DNA of 64,000 nt, taken from contig NZ_JACHXD010000025.1 of assembly GCF_014191875.1 (NCBI RefSeq), positions 16,458-80,457 on the forward strand, read 5' to 3'. The notes under the pieces were generated by a model. It made no database searches. It was not told where the DNA came from and worked only from the letters and a program-made list of their open reading frames with translations. Source of the stretch: Pseudoduganella violacea. Lineage in GTDB: Bacteria > Pseudomonadota > Gammaproteobacteria > Burkholderiales > Burkholderiaceae_D. The position numbers were made by a program, and so were the translations under genes. Shown piece after piece: positions 40,913 through 50,493 of this stretch. The stretch's first letter is position 1. The number at the start of each line of letters is the position of its first letter.

Positions 40913-41752
40913 TTAGGACAGCGCGGCCGCCAAGGCCGGCAAGACCTGTTCCACCGGCTCGCCCACCTTCAGCGCCAGCAAGTGGTCGGCGCGCGTCAGA
41001 CCGGCATTGATGGCGGCGATCGGCTTGCCGCTTTCCGCCGCCAGTTTGCAGAAGCGGAAGCCGGAAAACACCATCAGCGAGGAGCCGACCACCAGCAAGG
41101 CGTCGGCCTGCGCCAGCATGCCGAGCGCCGCCTCGGTGGTGGTCTTGGGGACGTTGTCGCCAAAGAAGACCACGTCGGGCTGCAGCATGCCGCCGCAGCC
41201 GGCGCAGTGGGGAATGTGAAAATCTTCCAGCGCCTCCGGCTCCAGCTGGGCATCGCCGTCGGGCAGAGGCTGGGCCAGCGTATCCGCCATCTGCGGATTG
41301 GCCTGGGCCAGTTGCCGCTGGATGTCGGCGCGCGCATAGCGCGCCTGGCATGCGAGGCAGACGACGGTGTGGATATTCCCATGCAGTTCAAGCGGGGCGC
41401 GGCTGCCGGCGCGCTGGTGCAAGCCGTCGACGTTCTGCGTGATAAGGGAGACGATATGGCCGCCCTCCTCCAGCGCCGCCATGGCGTGATGGGCGGCGTT
41501 CGGGGCGGCGCCGGCCAGGGTCGGCCAGCCCACCATGCTGCGCGCCCAGTAGCGGCGGCGCACGGCGTCGGAACGGCGGAATTCCGGCCCCTGCACGGGC
41601 AGCCTGCCGCGCCGCGTGCCATCCTTGTCGCGGTAGTCGGGTATGCCGGAAGCAGTGCTGATGCCGGCCCCGGTCAGGGCCAGCACGCGGCGGTGGCGGC
41701 CCAGGAACTGGGCCAGGCCGGCAATCTGTTCGGATCGATTCATGAACGGCAT
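40913..41752 (-). CDS. Sir2-family NAD-dependent protein deacylase
   Basis: 279 residues. Uses NAD to remove acyl groups from lysines. Motifs: ALTGAGISTASGIPDYRD (NAD binding, about residue 25), ITQNVDGLH (about 104), the catalytic His in LELHGNIH, a four-Cys zinc site (CLAC .. CAGC) and VVFFGDNVPK, then VVGSSLMVFSG. Length and motifs are those of class II-like bacterial sirtuins. Downstream (41753-41773) is the immunity-like gene on the same strand, apparently unrelated. Confidence 0.94.
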   Translation of the reverse strand: MPFMNRSEQIAGLAQFLGRHRRVLALTGAGISTASGIPDYRDKDGTRRGRLPVQGPEFRRSDAVRRRYWARSMVGWPTLAGAAPNAAHHAMAALEEGGHIVSLITQNVDGLHQRAGSRAPLELHGNIHTVVCLACQARYARADIQRQLAQANPQMADTLAQPLPDGDAQLEPEALEDFHIPHCAGCGGMLQPDVVFFGDNVPKTTTEAALGMLAQADALLVVGSSLMVFSGFRFCKLAAESGKPIAAINAGLTRADHLLALKVGEPVEQVLPALAAALS

Positions 41753-41773
41753 CCTAACACCGTTCGCGGATCG

Positions 41774-42559
41774 CTAACCGGCGCAGGGCTTGAAGTTGAC
41801 GCCTTTGATATCGGCTGCGGCCAGCTTGGTGTACAGCTCCCGCGTCACCAGGAAGGCTTGGCTGGCGCTGGCGCCGCTGCCGAAATACTGCGCTGACTTG
41901 AAGGCGGCGGCAGGCGCCGTCTCCGGCCGAGGATGGAAGCCCTTGACCGGCGGCAGATACTTGGGCCGACCGCAGCAGTTGCAGGTCGTCGCGGCGAGAT
42001 GCGACAGATCCAGTTCGGCTTGCGCCTGCACGTCCAGTTGCACTACCGAATCGAGCGCGGCGCCGCTCTTTTGCAGCAGCACCGGCCGGCAGGCGATGCC
42101 GAAAGGCTCGAACAGCGCCGACCACACTTCGGGCTTGACGAAGTATTCATCGAAGACCCAGTTCAACTGCAGCACATCGTTCTTGCCCCACACCGGCGCC
42201 TTGGCAAAGCGGAAGGGCTGGATCTGGCGCTTGCCCGCGCCGCAGGCCTCGCAGTAGCCGCTCAAGTCGTAAGTCGCGGCCAGATAGCCGCGATCCTCGG
42301 ACGGTTCCGGATAGCCATGATGCCAGGCCGGGGCCAGCGCCAGGTACTGCGCGCCTTTCAGCTCGGCGGCGCTGAACTTGGTGCTGACGGTATCGACGGC
42401 GCCGAAGCGGCGCGCCAGCGCCTCGACCGCAGGCCAGCGCGCATCGCTTTCTTCAATCTGGAAAGCGGCAAAACCGGTTTCCAGCTCCACGCCGGCGGCC
42501 AGGAAGGCTTGTCTTTCCGCTTCCTCAACCGCCAGCCCAATGCGGTGCATGATCTTCAT
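41774..42559 (-). CDS. Double-CXXCG protein, probable immunity protein for the RHS toxin
   Basis: 261 residues, cytosolic. Two CXXCG motifs are visible, CEACG (about residue 103) and CNCCG (about 193), probably one zinc site. The end, SQAFLVTRELYTKLAAADIKGVNF, fits the double-CXXCG (SitI6-type) family known as immunity proteins in Myxococcus. It begins ten bases after the stop of the toxin-bearing RHS protein on the same strand, the normal place for a cognate immunity gene. The family name is from motif recall; the role is supported by position. Confidence 0.7.
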   Translation of the reverse strand: MKIMHRIGLAVEEAERQAFLAAGVELETGFAAFQIEESDARWPAVEALARRFGAVDTVSTKFSAAELKGAQYLALAPAWHHGYPEPSEDRGYLAATYDLSGYCEACGAGKRQIQPFRFAKAPVWGKNDVLQLNWVFDEYFVKPEVWSALFEPFGIACRPVLLQKSGAALDSVVQLDVQAQAELDLSHLAATTCNCCGRPKYLPPVKGFHPRPETAPAAAFKSAQYFGSGASASQAFLVTRELYTKLAAADIKGVNFKPCAG

Positions 42560-42569
42560 AAACTCGCTA

Positions 42570-44528
42570 TTACAAGCCCAAGGCTTTCAAGATTTCCGGA
42601 TAATTTTTGTAAATTTGCTTGGCTGCCGATTCCACCTGGTCCTTGGTCGCGGTCGCCGTGCCCTCGCCGTAAGGAATCAGCTTGCGCCACGCATTGGTGA
42701 ACGCCTGGTGCTCGGCCTCGGTCAGCGCAATCGACTTCATCTCCTTTTCGGCCACGCCCAGCACGCTGGCGAAGCGTTTCTCGATCAGGTGGTGGGCTTC
42801 CAGGCCGGTGCCGGCGGTCAGCTTTTTCAGATCCTTGTACGACTGGATGCCGTAGTTGGCTGCCTTCTGGAAGCCTGACAGGCCGTGCGACACCGCGCGC
42901 GCCGCGCCTACCGCATGTTCAGTCGCACGCAGCGCCTTGAAGGCCTGGCCCACGCCGGGAACCGGGCTGGCGACGCCGACCACGCTCAGGCCGACATCGA
43001 CCATGGCCGCGCCCACACCCACGCCAGTATAAACGGCCAGCCCCAGCTTGCCCAGGTCGTAGACGAGGAAGGCAACGTCGAGCGGGCTATGGCCGTCGGG
43101 ATCGACGAAGCGGTAGGGATTGTTGTTGGCATAGGCATAGCGGTTGAAGCTGTGCACATCGGCCGGATCGACCGTGGCCGGATCGATGCCGTAGAAGCGG
43201 CCCAGTTCCGGATTGTAGTAGCGCGCGCCCATATAGCTTAAGCCGGTATTGCCGTCATACGGCTTGCCGGCGAACCAGAGCTTGTTGCCGCTGGCGGCGG
43301 CTGGCTTGTTCAACTGCTCGCCATAGGGACGGTAGTTCTCCTTCCACACTACATTGCCGTTGCTGTCGGTGGCCAGCATGGGGGTACCCGCCACGTCGTT
43401 GTGGAAGAAGGTGGTGCCATTGACCGAAGGCGCAGCCACGCTTGCGGTTTCGTTATAAGTCTTGCTGCCGCCCGCGCCGGTAGCCGTCCAGACGCAGCTT
43501 AGCGTCTTGCCCGCCCATTCGGCGGCGGCCACGCCCTGCATGCTGCCGCTTGGGCTGACGTTGGCGCTACCCACCGCGCCGATGCCGTTCACGCTGCAGC
43601 TATACGATACGGTGGTGGCGTTGGACGAATTCCAGTTGACGGTAAACGCCGCGCCCGGCGCCAGCGGCGATGGCGTGCGGCCGACCGAGATGGTCGGGGC
43701 GGCCGGCGGCGTGCCGCCGCTGACGCTGACATTCACATTCGGCGAGGTGTCGCCAAACCATTCGACATACTCGCGCAGCATGCGCCACTGGAAGCCGTAG
43801 GCGCCGGAACTCGGCGGCGCCTTGACGGCAAAGCTGAAGGTCGCGTTCTGGCCCGGCGCCACCACGGTCGGCACATCGACCCGGCTCATGCCCCAGGTGG
43901 CGCTATCCTGCGGATTTTGCGAACCGAGTTTGTACGCGGTGGCCGCGGTCCAGGTGGCCGTGCCAATATTTTTGAACGTGACGGAGACATTGTAGGTGCT
44001 CCCCGCCGTCATCGACGCCGGCACGCTGTGCGAAACAAACTGCGCCTGGTTCGGCGGCGGCGGATTGACCTGCACCGCCACATTCGGCGTCATTTCACCG
44101 AACCACTCCACCGCCTCTTGCACCATGCGGCGCTGGAAGTTGTAGGTACCGGCCGTGGCAGGCGCTTTGACGTTGAAGGTAAAGGTGTATTGCTGGCCTG
44201 GCGCCACCGTGGCGCCATTATCCATGAAGGCGCGGCCGCCGTCCCAGCCCTGGTTGTCCTGTGGATTTTGCGAGCCCAGGCGGTGCATGCTGGCGGCGGT
44301 CCAATTCTTGCCGCCGCTATTTTTCAGCGTCACCGAAACGCTATAGGTCTGCCCCGCCGTCATCACGGCCGGCACATTTTGCGCGACGAATTGCGCATCG
44401 TTGACCTGGGCTTGGACCGGTGACAGCAGGCCGCCCAGAATCAGCAACAACAGCAGGCTCAGAGCCTGGACTCCCAGTTTTCTCCAGCAATGAACAAACC
44501 AGGCAAACGGATTGAGTGGATATGTCAT
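42570..44528 (-). CDS. Secreted RHS-core protein with Ig-like domains and C-terminal nuclease-like toxin
   Basis: 652 residues. Signal peptide at about 18-40 (ALSLLLLLILGGLLSPVQAQ). Two NBR1-type Ig-like domains follow (about 45-155 and 160-275; each with the LGSQNPQD..W motif), then a third Ig-like domain (about 280-365). The RHS core starts at FFHNDVAGTPMLATDSNGNVVW and continues GKPYDGNTGLSYMGARYYNPELGRFYGIDPATVDP, NRYAYANNNPYRFVDPDGHS. After the core a hydrophobic segment leads to the toxin domain with the HNH-like AHHLIEKRF and LTEAEHQAFTNAWRKLIP. It is the missing end of the YD-repeat protein encoded upstream. Likely a toxin against competitors; nuclease is inferred. Confidence 0.82.
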   Translation of the reverse strand: MTYPLNPFAWFVHCWRKLGVQALSLLLLLILGGLLSPVQAQVNDAQFVAQNVPAVMTAGQTYSVSVTLKNSGGKNWTAASMHRLGSQNPQDNQGWDGGRAFMDNGATVAPGQQYTFTFNVKAPATAGTYNFQRRMVQEAVEWFGEMTPNVAVQVNPPPPNQAQFVSHSVPASMTAGSTYNVSVTFKNIGTATWTAATAYKLGSQNPQDSATWGMSRVDVPTVVAPGQNATFSFAVKAPPSSGAYGFQWRMLREYVEWFGDTSPNVNVSVSGGTPPAAPTISVGRTPSPLAPGAAFTVNWNSSNATTVSYSCSVNGIGAVGSANVSPSGSMQGVAAAEWAGKTLSCVWTATGAGGSKTYNETASVAAPSVNGTTFFHNDVAGTPMLATDSNGNVVWKENYRPYGEQLNKPAAASGNKLWFAGKPYDGNTGLSYMGARYYNPELGRFYGIDPATVDPADVHSFNRYAYANNNPYRFVDPDGHSPLDVAFLVYDLGKLGLAVYTGVGVGAAMVDVGLSVVGVASPVPGVGQAFKALRATEHAVGAARAVSHGLSGFQKAANYGIQSYKDLKKLTAGTGLEAHHLIEKRFASVLGVAEKEMKSIALTEAEHQAFTNAWRKLIPYGEGTATATKDQVESAAKQIYKNYPEILKALGL

Positions 44529-44555
44529 GAACGTTTTCTCTTATGCGTTGGCCGA

Positions 44556-47500
44556 TCAGGGAGTAACGGTTTGGGCGATGCGTTTGCCGCCCAAATAGAA
44601 GTACTCGATCAATTTATTGGATTGACTCGGCGTGAATTCGATCAACTGGTTGCCGTGCGAGCCGTAGATCTCATAGGACTTGACGCCAGCCTTGTTGACC
44701 ACCAGCCGGCGGTTCGCGCCGTCGTAGCTGTATTCGGTCTTCAGGGCCGCATTGGCGCAGTTCACGCAGCGCAGATTGGGCATATCGTCATAGGTGTACG
44801 CATTGCCCGAGGCCGTGCTCACATTGCCATAGGCGTCGTAAGTGAAGCGCGTCGAGCGTTCGCCGGAGATGCTGTCGAGACGATTGGCGCCGTCGTAGCT
44901 GTAGTTCAGCGCACTGGAACCGAAGGTCTGGCTCTTGATATTGCCGGCGCCATCGTACTGGATGCTGCCGGCGCCCCAAGGGCCGGCAATGCCGGTCAGG
45001 CGGTTGGCGCCATCGTAGCCCAGGGTGCGGTTATAGCCGCCGTCCACGCTGTTGCGGATCGCGGTCAGGTTGCCGACGCCATCATAGTCGTAGCTGTTGT
45101 CGAAATACGTGGCGCTCCCCTTGACCGTGCTGAAAGAGCTGGGCCACAGGCGGGCATGCTGGCGATAGGTGCTGCTGGTGCCGTTGGCATAATTGATCTG
45201 GCTGATCTGGCCGGAAGGCCAGTAGCCGATACCCGTCACATAACCGGAAACCTGGGTCGGCCGGCCTAGCACATCGGGCGCGAAGGCAACCACCCGGCCC
45301 GAGCGCGGATAGGTCATCGAGTCCAGTTGGTCGTTGGCATTGTAAGCATAGCCGGTGGTGAAGGTCAGGCCGTCGACGCTCACGCTTTCGCTGCCCAGAT
45401 TGTCGTTCGCGTCATAGTCGTTGACGCGATTGCCGGCGCTGGAGGAGATGGTCTTGATCTTGTCGGTCTTGGTGTAGGTATAGCTGACCGCCGGCGTGCC
45501 GCTTGGATAGGTGGCCGTCTTGACGCGGTTGCGGCCATCGTAGGCGAACGTGACCTGGCCGGAGGAACCCACCTGGCGGCTGGTCATATTGCCCGCCTCG
45601 TCGCGGCCATACGTGGTGGTGCCCGTTTCCGGATTGGTGACCGAAGTCAGATAGTAATTGCCGTTATAGCCGTAGCTGCGCGTCAGGCCACCCTGGCTCA
45701 CGCTGGTGCTCAGGTCGCGCGCATTGCGCGCCACGCTGAGGTTCATCGCCGGTTCGGCCGCCACCACGCCCATCAGGAACAACTGCTGCAGATTGCCGTA
45801 AGCGCGGTACTGCAGGGTGGTCGAATTATTGCGTTCGTCCACCACGGTCTTGTCGACGCCGACGTAGCTGATGGTCTGCGAACTGCCGTCCGCGTTCGAG
45901 ACGCGGATCGGGCGGTTCAGGATATCGTACTGGTAACCGGTTCCCGCCGAGCTGCCCGGATGCGATTCGAAGGTCTTGCGGCCCAGCGCATCGTAGCTGT
46001 AACTGCGCGTGACGCCGCCCAGGGTCACGCTCTGCGGGCGGCCAAAGCCGTCATACACGGTGCTTTCCACCAGGCCGCCGCGCGTCATGGTCTTGCCGTT
46101 GGCGCTGTAGGAAATGCTGGTGGCGTTCCCGCGCGGATAAGTGATCGACGTCATCCGGTTCATGGTGTCGAAGCCATAGCTGCGGGTCTTGCCCTCGCCA
46201 TTGGTTTCCGACAGCAGCGCGCCGGCGGCGCTCACCGTGCGCGTGATCTGCACGCCTTCGGGCTGGGTCTCGCTTTGCGGGATGCCGCGCTTGTAACTCG
46301 CATAGCTGTGCACCAGATTGCGCGGGAAGGTGGCGCTGGCCACATTGCCCTGGCTATCGTAGGTATATGAAGTCTTCACGCCGTCCGTGGTCACGGACAG
46401 CAGATTGCCGTTGCCGTCGAAGCTGCGCGTGGTGGCGCTGCCGGCGAAGCTTTCATCCTTGACCAGCTTCAGGATCCATTTGCCCAGGTCCTTGTAGTAA
46501 GCCACGCTGGTGCTGCGGTTGCCGCCGCGCGGCCCGGCCTCGGTGATCGTGCCGGGATTGCCGTGGGCGTCATAGTTCGCATAGCTGGTGCTGAAGCTGA
46601 CGCCATTGAGCACGATGGTCTTGCTTTGCAGGTCGGGAACCAGGACCTGGTCGTCGCTGATGCGCAGCCGGCCGGCGACTTCCTGCGTGTCGGCCGTGGT
46701 CAGCACGCGCGGCTGGTACACATAGCTTTCGCGGTAGCTGTCGCCTAGGGCGAGATCGACCGGCAGGCCTATCTTCCATGCACCCGGCTTGGCGGCGATG
46801 CCGCAGTAGGTGTTGTACTCGGGGCGCTTGGTGTTGCAGACGTTATGCCAGGCCGGAACGGCGGCCAGCGCGGTCGGCGTGAAGTAGCCCAGACCGTAGA
46901 AACGGCGCACCTCGCGTCCCGCCGGGCCATCGATGGTGACGGTGTCGAAACTGCCCTCGGGCACATTCTTCGAGATCGGCCGGTCATAGCTGTATGTCCA
47001 GACACCGCCATCGCTGGTGCGGCGCTCCAGCACGTCGGGCTGGCCCCAGGCCATATGCGCATTTTCGAGGATGTAGTCCCAGGTATCGAGGTACTCCTCG
47101 CTTGGTGGGCTCGACCAGCCTTCCAGCGCGTACGTGGAATATCCCTCGGCCGGGAAGTCGAAGAAGGTGCGGTAGGTGTAGCTGCTGGTGCCGCCGGTGG
47201 GCAGGGTGATCGTCTTCAGCGGCTCGAAATCGCACAGCATCAGGATGCCGGCGGCATTCGTCGTCGGGCAGCTGTCGGGATAGCTGAAAGCGTAGGAGGT
47301 GCCATCCGGCTGGATCACCTTGGCCAGTTGCCCGCCCACGTAGTAATAGCTGCCGATGCCATTCGGATAGCGGTGGTATTTGTAAGCCCGGGGATGATAT
47401 TCGAAGCGCCAGACCGCGCCATCGGGTCCCTCCACGCTTTGCAGCCGTGGACTACGCCAGGTATCGCGGTTGCCGCAATTCGGTTCGCCAAGGTCATAGT

Positions 47501-48386
47501 TGAACTTGATGACGCGGCCATCGCTCGCGCTGATTTGCGACGGCAGGCGCACGGTGGTCGTGCCGTTGGACTGCAAATCGAAGCAATGCTGGCGCGTCAC
47601 CGCCTGATAGGCGATGTCGTAGTAGTTCCCGTTGCGGTCGGTGACGCGGGTGGTCTGGTAGGTGGTCTGATTCTGGCCAACCTGCAGTTCAGGGAAGCTA
47701 TGTTCGCTCTTCATGCCGAGGCGGTAGCTGCCGCCGTCCGGACTGCGCAGCACATGGGTATTGCTGGCGTAGTCGCAGCTCAAGCGCCAATGGTTCTTGG
47801 TCTCATAAATACCCGAGGCCATGAAGTAGAAGGATTCGGAACGGCCGCCGGCCGTCTGCAGGATCACCTGGCGGCCAACATACAGCGGCGAGCCGCTGGA
47901 GGCTTGGCATGCGTCGGGGAAGGCGCCCGCGTCGTTGGAATAGCTGAACACCACCAGCGGCGCCACGTCGAGCTGCCAGGGCGCATGGCCTGCGGTCGAA
48001 AAAGCCGCCTTGCTGTCGACCGCCGGACTGCTGCTGCCATAGTTGGACAGGCCTTCCATCTTATAGGTCCAGCCGACGTTGATGTCCTGGCCGCCGTTGC
48101 CGGGCACCGTCAGCGCTTCCATCCTGACGGTCAGATTGCCGCTGTACGGATCGACCACTTCATGAAAACCACGCGCCGCGGCGCGGCCGCCATACTGGCT
48201 CTGCAAGCCGGCATGCGCGGTCAGGGTATTGCTGGGCAATTCGTCGCCCGCCGCCAGTGCCGCGGCGGCTTTTTTCTGCGCCACGACCGGCGGTTTCGGC
48301 GCCTTGGCCGTCTGGGCCTGTGCCGCCGCCAGCGTCAGGCTGGCCGCCAGCATCATCATCGTCTTGGTATATCGCGGATGCTTCAT
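44556..48386 (-). CDS. RHS/YD-repeat protein lacking the RHS core
   Basis: 1276 residues with a Sec signal peptide at 1-24 (MMMLAASLTLAAAQAQ). An N-terminal region of about 600 residues is followed by YD repeats through most of the C-terminal half (YDGFGRPQSVTLGGVTRSYSYDALGRKTF and many like it), which build the hollow RHS shell. It ends NKLIEYFYLGGKRIAQTVTP, exactly where complete RHS proteins go on with the YYHNDHLGSP core. That core is found in the next gene, 27 bases downstream, so the two together correspond to one normal RHS toxin. No VgrG or Tc subunit gene is nearby. Confidence 0.9.
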   Translation of the reverse strand: MKHPRYTKTMMMLAASLTLAAAQAQTAKAPKPPVVAQKKAAAALAAGDELPSNTLTAHAGLQSQYGGRAAARGFHEVVDPYSGNLTVRMEALTVPGNGGQDINVGWTYKMEGLSNYGSSSPAVDSKAAFSTAGHAPWQLDVAPLVVFSYSNDAGAFPDACQASSGSPLYVGRQVILQTAGGRSESFYFMASGIYETKNHWRLSCDYASNTHVLRSPDGGSYRLGMKSEHSFPELQVGQNQTTYQTTRVTDRNGNYYDIAYQAVTRQHCFDLQSNGTTTVRLPSQISASDGRVIKFNYDLGEPNCGNRDTWRSPRLQSVEGPDGAVWRFEYHPRAYKYHRYPNGIGSYYYVGGQLAKVIQPDGTSYAFSYPDSCPTTNAAGILMLCDFEPLKTITLPTGGTSSYTYRTFFDFPAEGYSTYALEGWSSPPSEEYLDTWDYILENAHMAWGQPDVLERRTSDGGVWTYSYDRPISKNVPEGSFDTVTIDGPAGREVRRFYGLGYFTPTALAAVPAWHNVCNTKRPEYNTYCGIAAKPGAWKIGLPVDLALGDSYRESYVYQPRVLTTADTQEVAGRLRISDDQVLVPDLQSKTIVLNGVSFSTSYANYDAHGNPGTITEAGPRGGNRSTSVAYYKDLGKWILKLVKDESFAGSATTRSFDGNGNLLSVTTDGVKTSYTYDSQGNVASATFPRNLVHSYASYKRGIPQSETQPEGVQITRTVSAAGALLSETNGEGKTRSYGFDTMNRMTSITYPRGNATSISYSANGKTMTRGGLVESTVYDGFGRPQSVTLGGVTRSYSYDALGRKTFESHPGSSAGTGYQYDILNRPIRVSNADGSSQTISYVGVDKTVVDERNNSTTLQYRAYGNLQQLFLMGVVAAEPAMNLSVARNARDLSTSVSQGGLTRSYGYNGNYYLTSVTNPETGTTTYGRDEAGNMTSRQVGSSGQVTFAYDGRNRVKTATYPSGTPAVSYTYTKTDKIKTISSSAGNRVNDYDANDNLGSESVSVDGLTFTTGYAYNANDQLDSMTYPRSGRVVAFAPDVLGRPTQVSGYVTGIGYWPSGQISQINYANGTSSTYRQHARLWPSSFSTVKGSATYFDNSYDYDGVGNLTAIRNSVDGGYNRTLGYDGANRLTGIAGPWGAGSIQYDGAGNIKSQTFGSSALNYSYDGANRLDSISGERSTRFTYDAYGNVSTASGNAYTYDDMPNLRCVNCANAALKTEYSYDGANRRLVVNKAGVKSYEIYGSHGNQLIEFTPSQSNKLIEYFYLGGKRIAQTVTP

Positions 48387-48606
48387 CCCGCCCCCTTTTT
48401 ATTAGAACCCGGCAGCAAGCGGCATAGGCGCCAAACTTGGTTGCCCGAAATGATTTACTAAAAGATAACTCGGGGCGAATATAGCATTTCAATTTGATAA
48501 TTTCAATTAGGAATTATCATGGTTTTAGGAAATAGCCAAGCGCCGCCGCGTCGGCGATGGCGCGGCGCTACTGGGGCAACACGAAATGGAAGCGGGGCGT
48601 GAAGGT

Positions 48607-49185
48607 TTATAGAAAACGGAATCCGGCCGGGTAGGCATGGTAGCCGTCGAAGTCCTGCTTGCCGACCGGCAGGCCTTCCTTGCGCAAGATCGCATAGGCC
48701 ATGGCCAGGTGGAAGAAGAAGTTGGGCAAGGCATAGCGCAGGACAAATTCGGCGCCGTTGAAGCTGGGCGAGGCGCGGCCGGCGACCGTGCTCAGTTCGC
48801 GCCGCGCGCCGGCGTTCATTCGCTCCGCATCGACGGCAGCGAGAAAGGCGCGCACCGCGCCGATCCGCTCATGCAGCTGATGCCAGCCGGCGTCGCCGCC
48901 GGCCAGTTGCGGCGGCTCGATCTCCAGCAAGGGACAGCAGGCGCGCACCGCAAAACCAGCGGCGATCTGCACCTGCTGGGCAAAGGCGAACATGCCCTCG
49001 GCCAGGGCGGCATGCAGCAATGAACCGCCGCGCGGCCGCCCGGCTTCGTGCTGCTCGGCGAGCGTCACCAGGGCGTCCAGCCGCTCCAGATAGTGCAGGA
49101 ATACCGGCACCGAGGCCGCATGCAGCGTCAAACCTTCATCCATTGGCAAATTGGCTTGTCGCTCATCCAGTGGGGCGTTGGGCAA
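48607..49185 (-). CDS. DUF1993 protein
   Basis: 192 residues, cytosolic, helical. The TTG start at 49185 is preferred because AAGGAG precedes it by seven bases; an ATG at 49143 lacks a good site. DUF1993 features: LHAASVPVFLHYLERLDALVTLAEQH near the start, ARCCPLLEI-like segment, FSFAQQVQIA-like stretch (MFAFAQQVQIAAGFAVR) and the ending LPNFFFHLAMAYAILRKEGLPVGKQDFDGYH. The family belongs to the DinB-like four-helix group; function unknown. Separated from the RHS gene by 220 AT-rich bases. Confidence 0.88.
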   Translation of the reverse strand: MPNAPLDERQANLPMDEGLTLHAASVPVFLHYLERLDALVTLAEQHEAGRPRGGSLLHAALAEGMFAFAQQVQIAAGFAVRACCPLLEIEPPQLAGGDAGWHQLHERIGAVRAFLAAVDAERMNAGARRELSTVAGRASPSFNGAEFVLRYALPNFFFHLAMAYAILRKEGLPVGKQDFDGYHAYPAGFRFL

Positions 49186-49195
49186 AGCGGCTCCT

Positions 49196-50470
49196 TCAAG
49201 GCTTGGCGCCCGCCGCGTCGGGGCGGTAGCGCAGGGTGTTCAACAGGGTGTTGCTCATATCAATTTCGCTCAGCGCCTCGCCGGTCACGCGCAAGAAGCT
49301 GCGTTCGCGAATGCGGGTGATCTGCCCGATCAGGAACTCGGCAGGCAAGGTGGCGGCGGCGATCTCTGCCGGCTGCACGTTCTCGTAGCGGCCGTAATGC
49401 TCGTAGACCTCGATCAAGCGCTGGCGCATGCCGGCGTCGTCCAGCCTGGGGCGGGAATTCTGCGCTTTGCCGCCGGCCGATGGCGATGCCGGCAATTCGT
49501 CCAACTGTTCGCGCAGGGTGGCAAAGCTGGTCTCGCGCAGCTGCGGCTGGATCTGTTCATAGAACTGGCGCGGCTTGCCTTCGAGCTGGCGCGGATCGAA
49601 GGCCAGCAAGGCATCCCTGCCCTGCGGGCCGCCGCTGCGCAGCAGGAAGCTGAGCGCGCGCGAAAAGGTGTCGGCGTCGCGGTTCGCTTGCAGCAGCGCC
49701 GCCACAGCCGGCACGCTGTCGGGCGAGCCGGTCCAGATCAGGACCTCCAGCACCTTGTTCGCGACGCCGGCATCGCCCAGCAAGGCGCGCAGATGGGCTT
49801 CGCCGGCGCGGCCATACTGGCCGTACAGGAAGACGCAGACCGAGGTCTCGTCAAGCGTGAAGCCTTGCTGGGGAATAAAGACCGTGACCTTCCCGCGCAG
49901 GAAGAATTTATCGATCAGCGGCAGCAGGCGTGCATCGCGTTCCTGCGCGCTCAGATGGACGAAGCGAAATAGCTGCGCGCTGTTTTGCGCAATGGCGGGA
50001 TCGCTGGCGTCCAGCGCCAGCAAGGCCTGCATCGCCAGCGCGCGGTCGGCAGATTCGCCCAATTGGCGCAGGAAGTAGCCGCTTTCCAGCAGCAGCAAGG
50101 CCTGCGGTCTGGCCTTGCGCAGCTCGGCGGCCAGCTCGCGCCGCAGCACGGGCAAGGCGGCGCTGCGGTTGTCGCCGAAATAGCGCCAGTTGTTATCGAG
50201 CTGGCGGCGCTGCACTTGCGCGGCCGCCTCGCCGCCAGCCAGCGGCAACTGGCGCAGCGCGGCCAGACGGCGGCCGGTTTCCTGTTCCGCCACGGCGCTG
50301 GATTGGGTCGGGATGGGTGTATCCGCGACGCCGGCTTGCCAGCCTGCGGCGGGAAGGCGCGCGGCCCCCGCGTCTTGCGCAGCGACGGGACCCGACGCGG
50401 CCAGCGCCAGCGCCGCCAGCGCGAATACCTGCATCGCGCCGCGCGGGCGCTGCCTGTTGCGTGCTGCCAT
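49196..50470 (-). CDS. Exported protein of unknown function
   Basis: 424 residues from the ATG at 50470 (MAARNRQRPRG), with GAGAGGAT upstream. Signal peptide at about 10-32 (MQVFALAALALAASGPVAAQ). The mature protein is helical and repeat-like (LLLESGYFLRQLGESADRALAMQALLALD, HLRALLGDAGVANKVLEVLIWTG, SVPAVAALLQANRDADTFSRALSFLLRSGG), suggesting a HEAT-like solenoid. No family assigned. It lies between DUF4259 and DUF1993 on the same strand, in the neighbourhood of the RHS locus, but a link is only positional. Confidence 0.7.
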   Translation of the reverse strand: MAARNRQRPRGAMQVFALAALALAASGPVAAQDAGAARLPAAGWQAGVADTPIPTQSSAVAEQETGRRLAALRQLPLAGGEAAAQVQRRQLDNNWRYFGDNRSAALPVLRRELAAELRKARPQALLLLESGYFLRQLGESADRALAMQALLALDASDPAIAQNSAQLFRFVHLSAQERDARLLPLIDKFFLRGKVTVFIPQQGFTLDETSVCVFLYGQYGRAGEAHLRALLGDAGVANKVLEVLIWTGSPDSVPAVAALLQANRDADTFSRALSFLLRSGGPQGRDALLAFDPRQLEGKPRQFYEQIQPQLRETSFATLREQLDELPASPSAGGKAQNSRPRLDDAGMRQRLIEVYEHYGRYENVQPAEIAAATLPAEFLIGQITRIRERSFLRVTGEALSEIDMSNTLLNTLRYRPDAAGAKP

Positions 50471-50493
50471 GGCTATCCTCTCGCGTTGCGGAA

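Noticed and set aside
46845..48461. 538-codon plus-strand frame opposite the YD-repeat gene
   Set aside because: Shadow of the repeat-rich gene; no motif or ribosome site.
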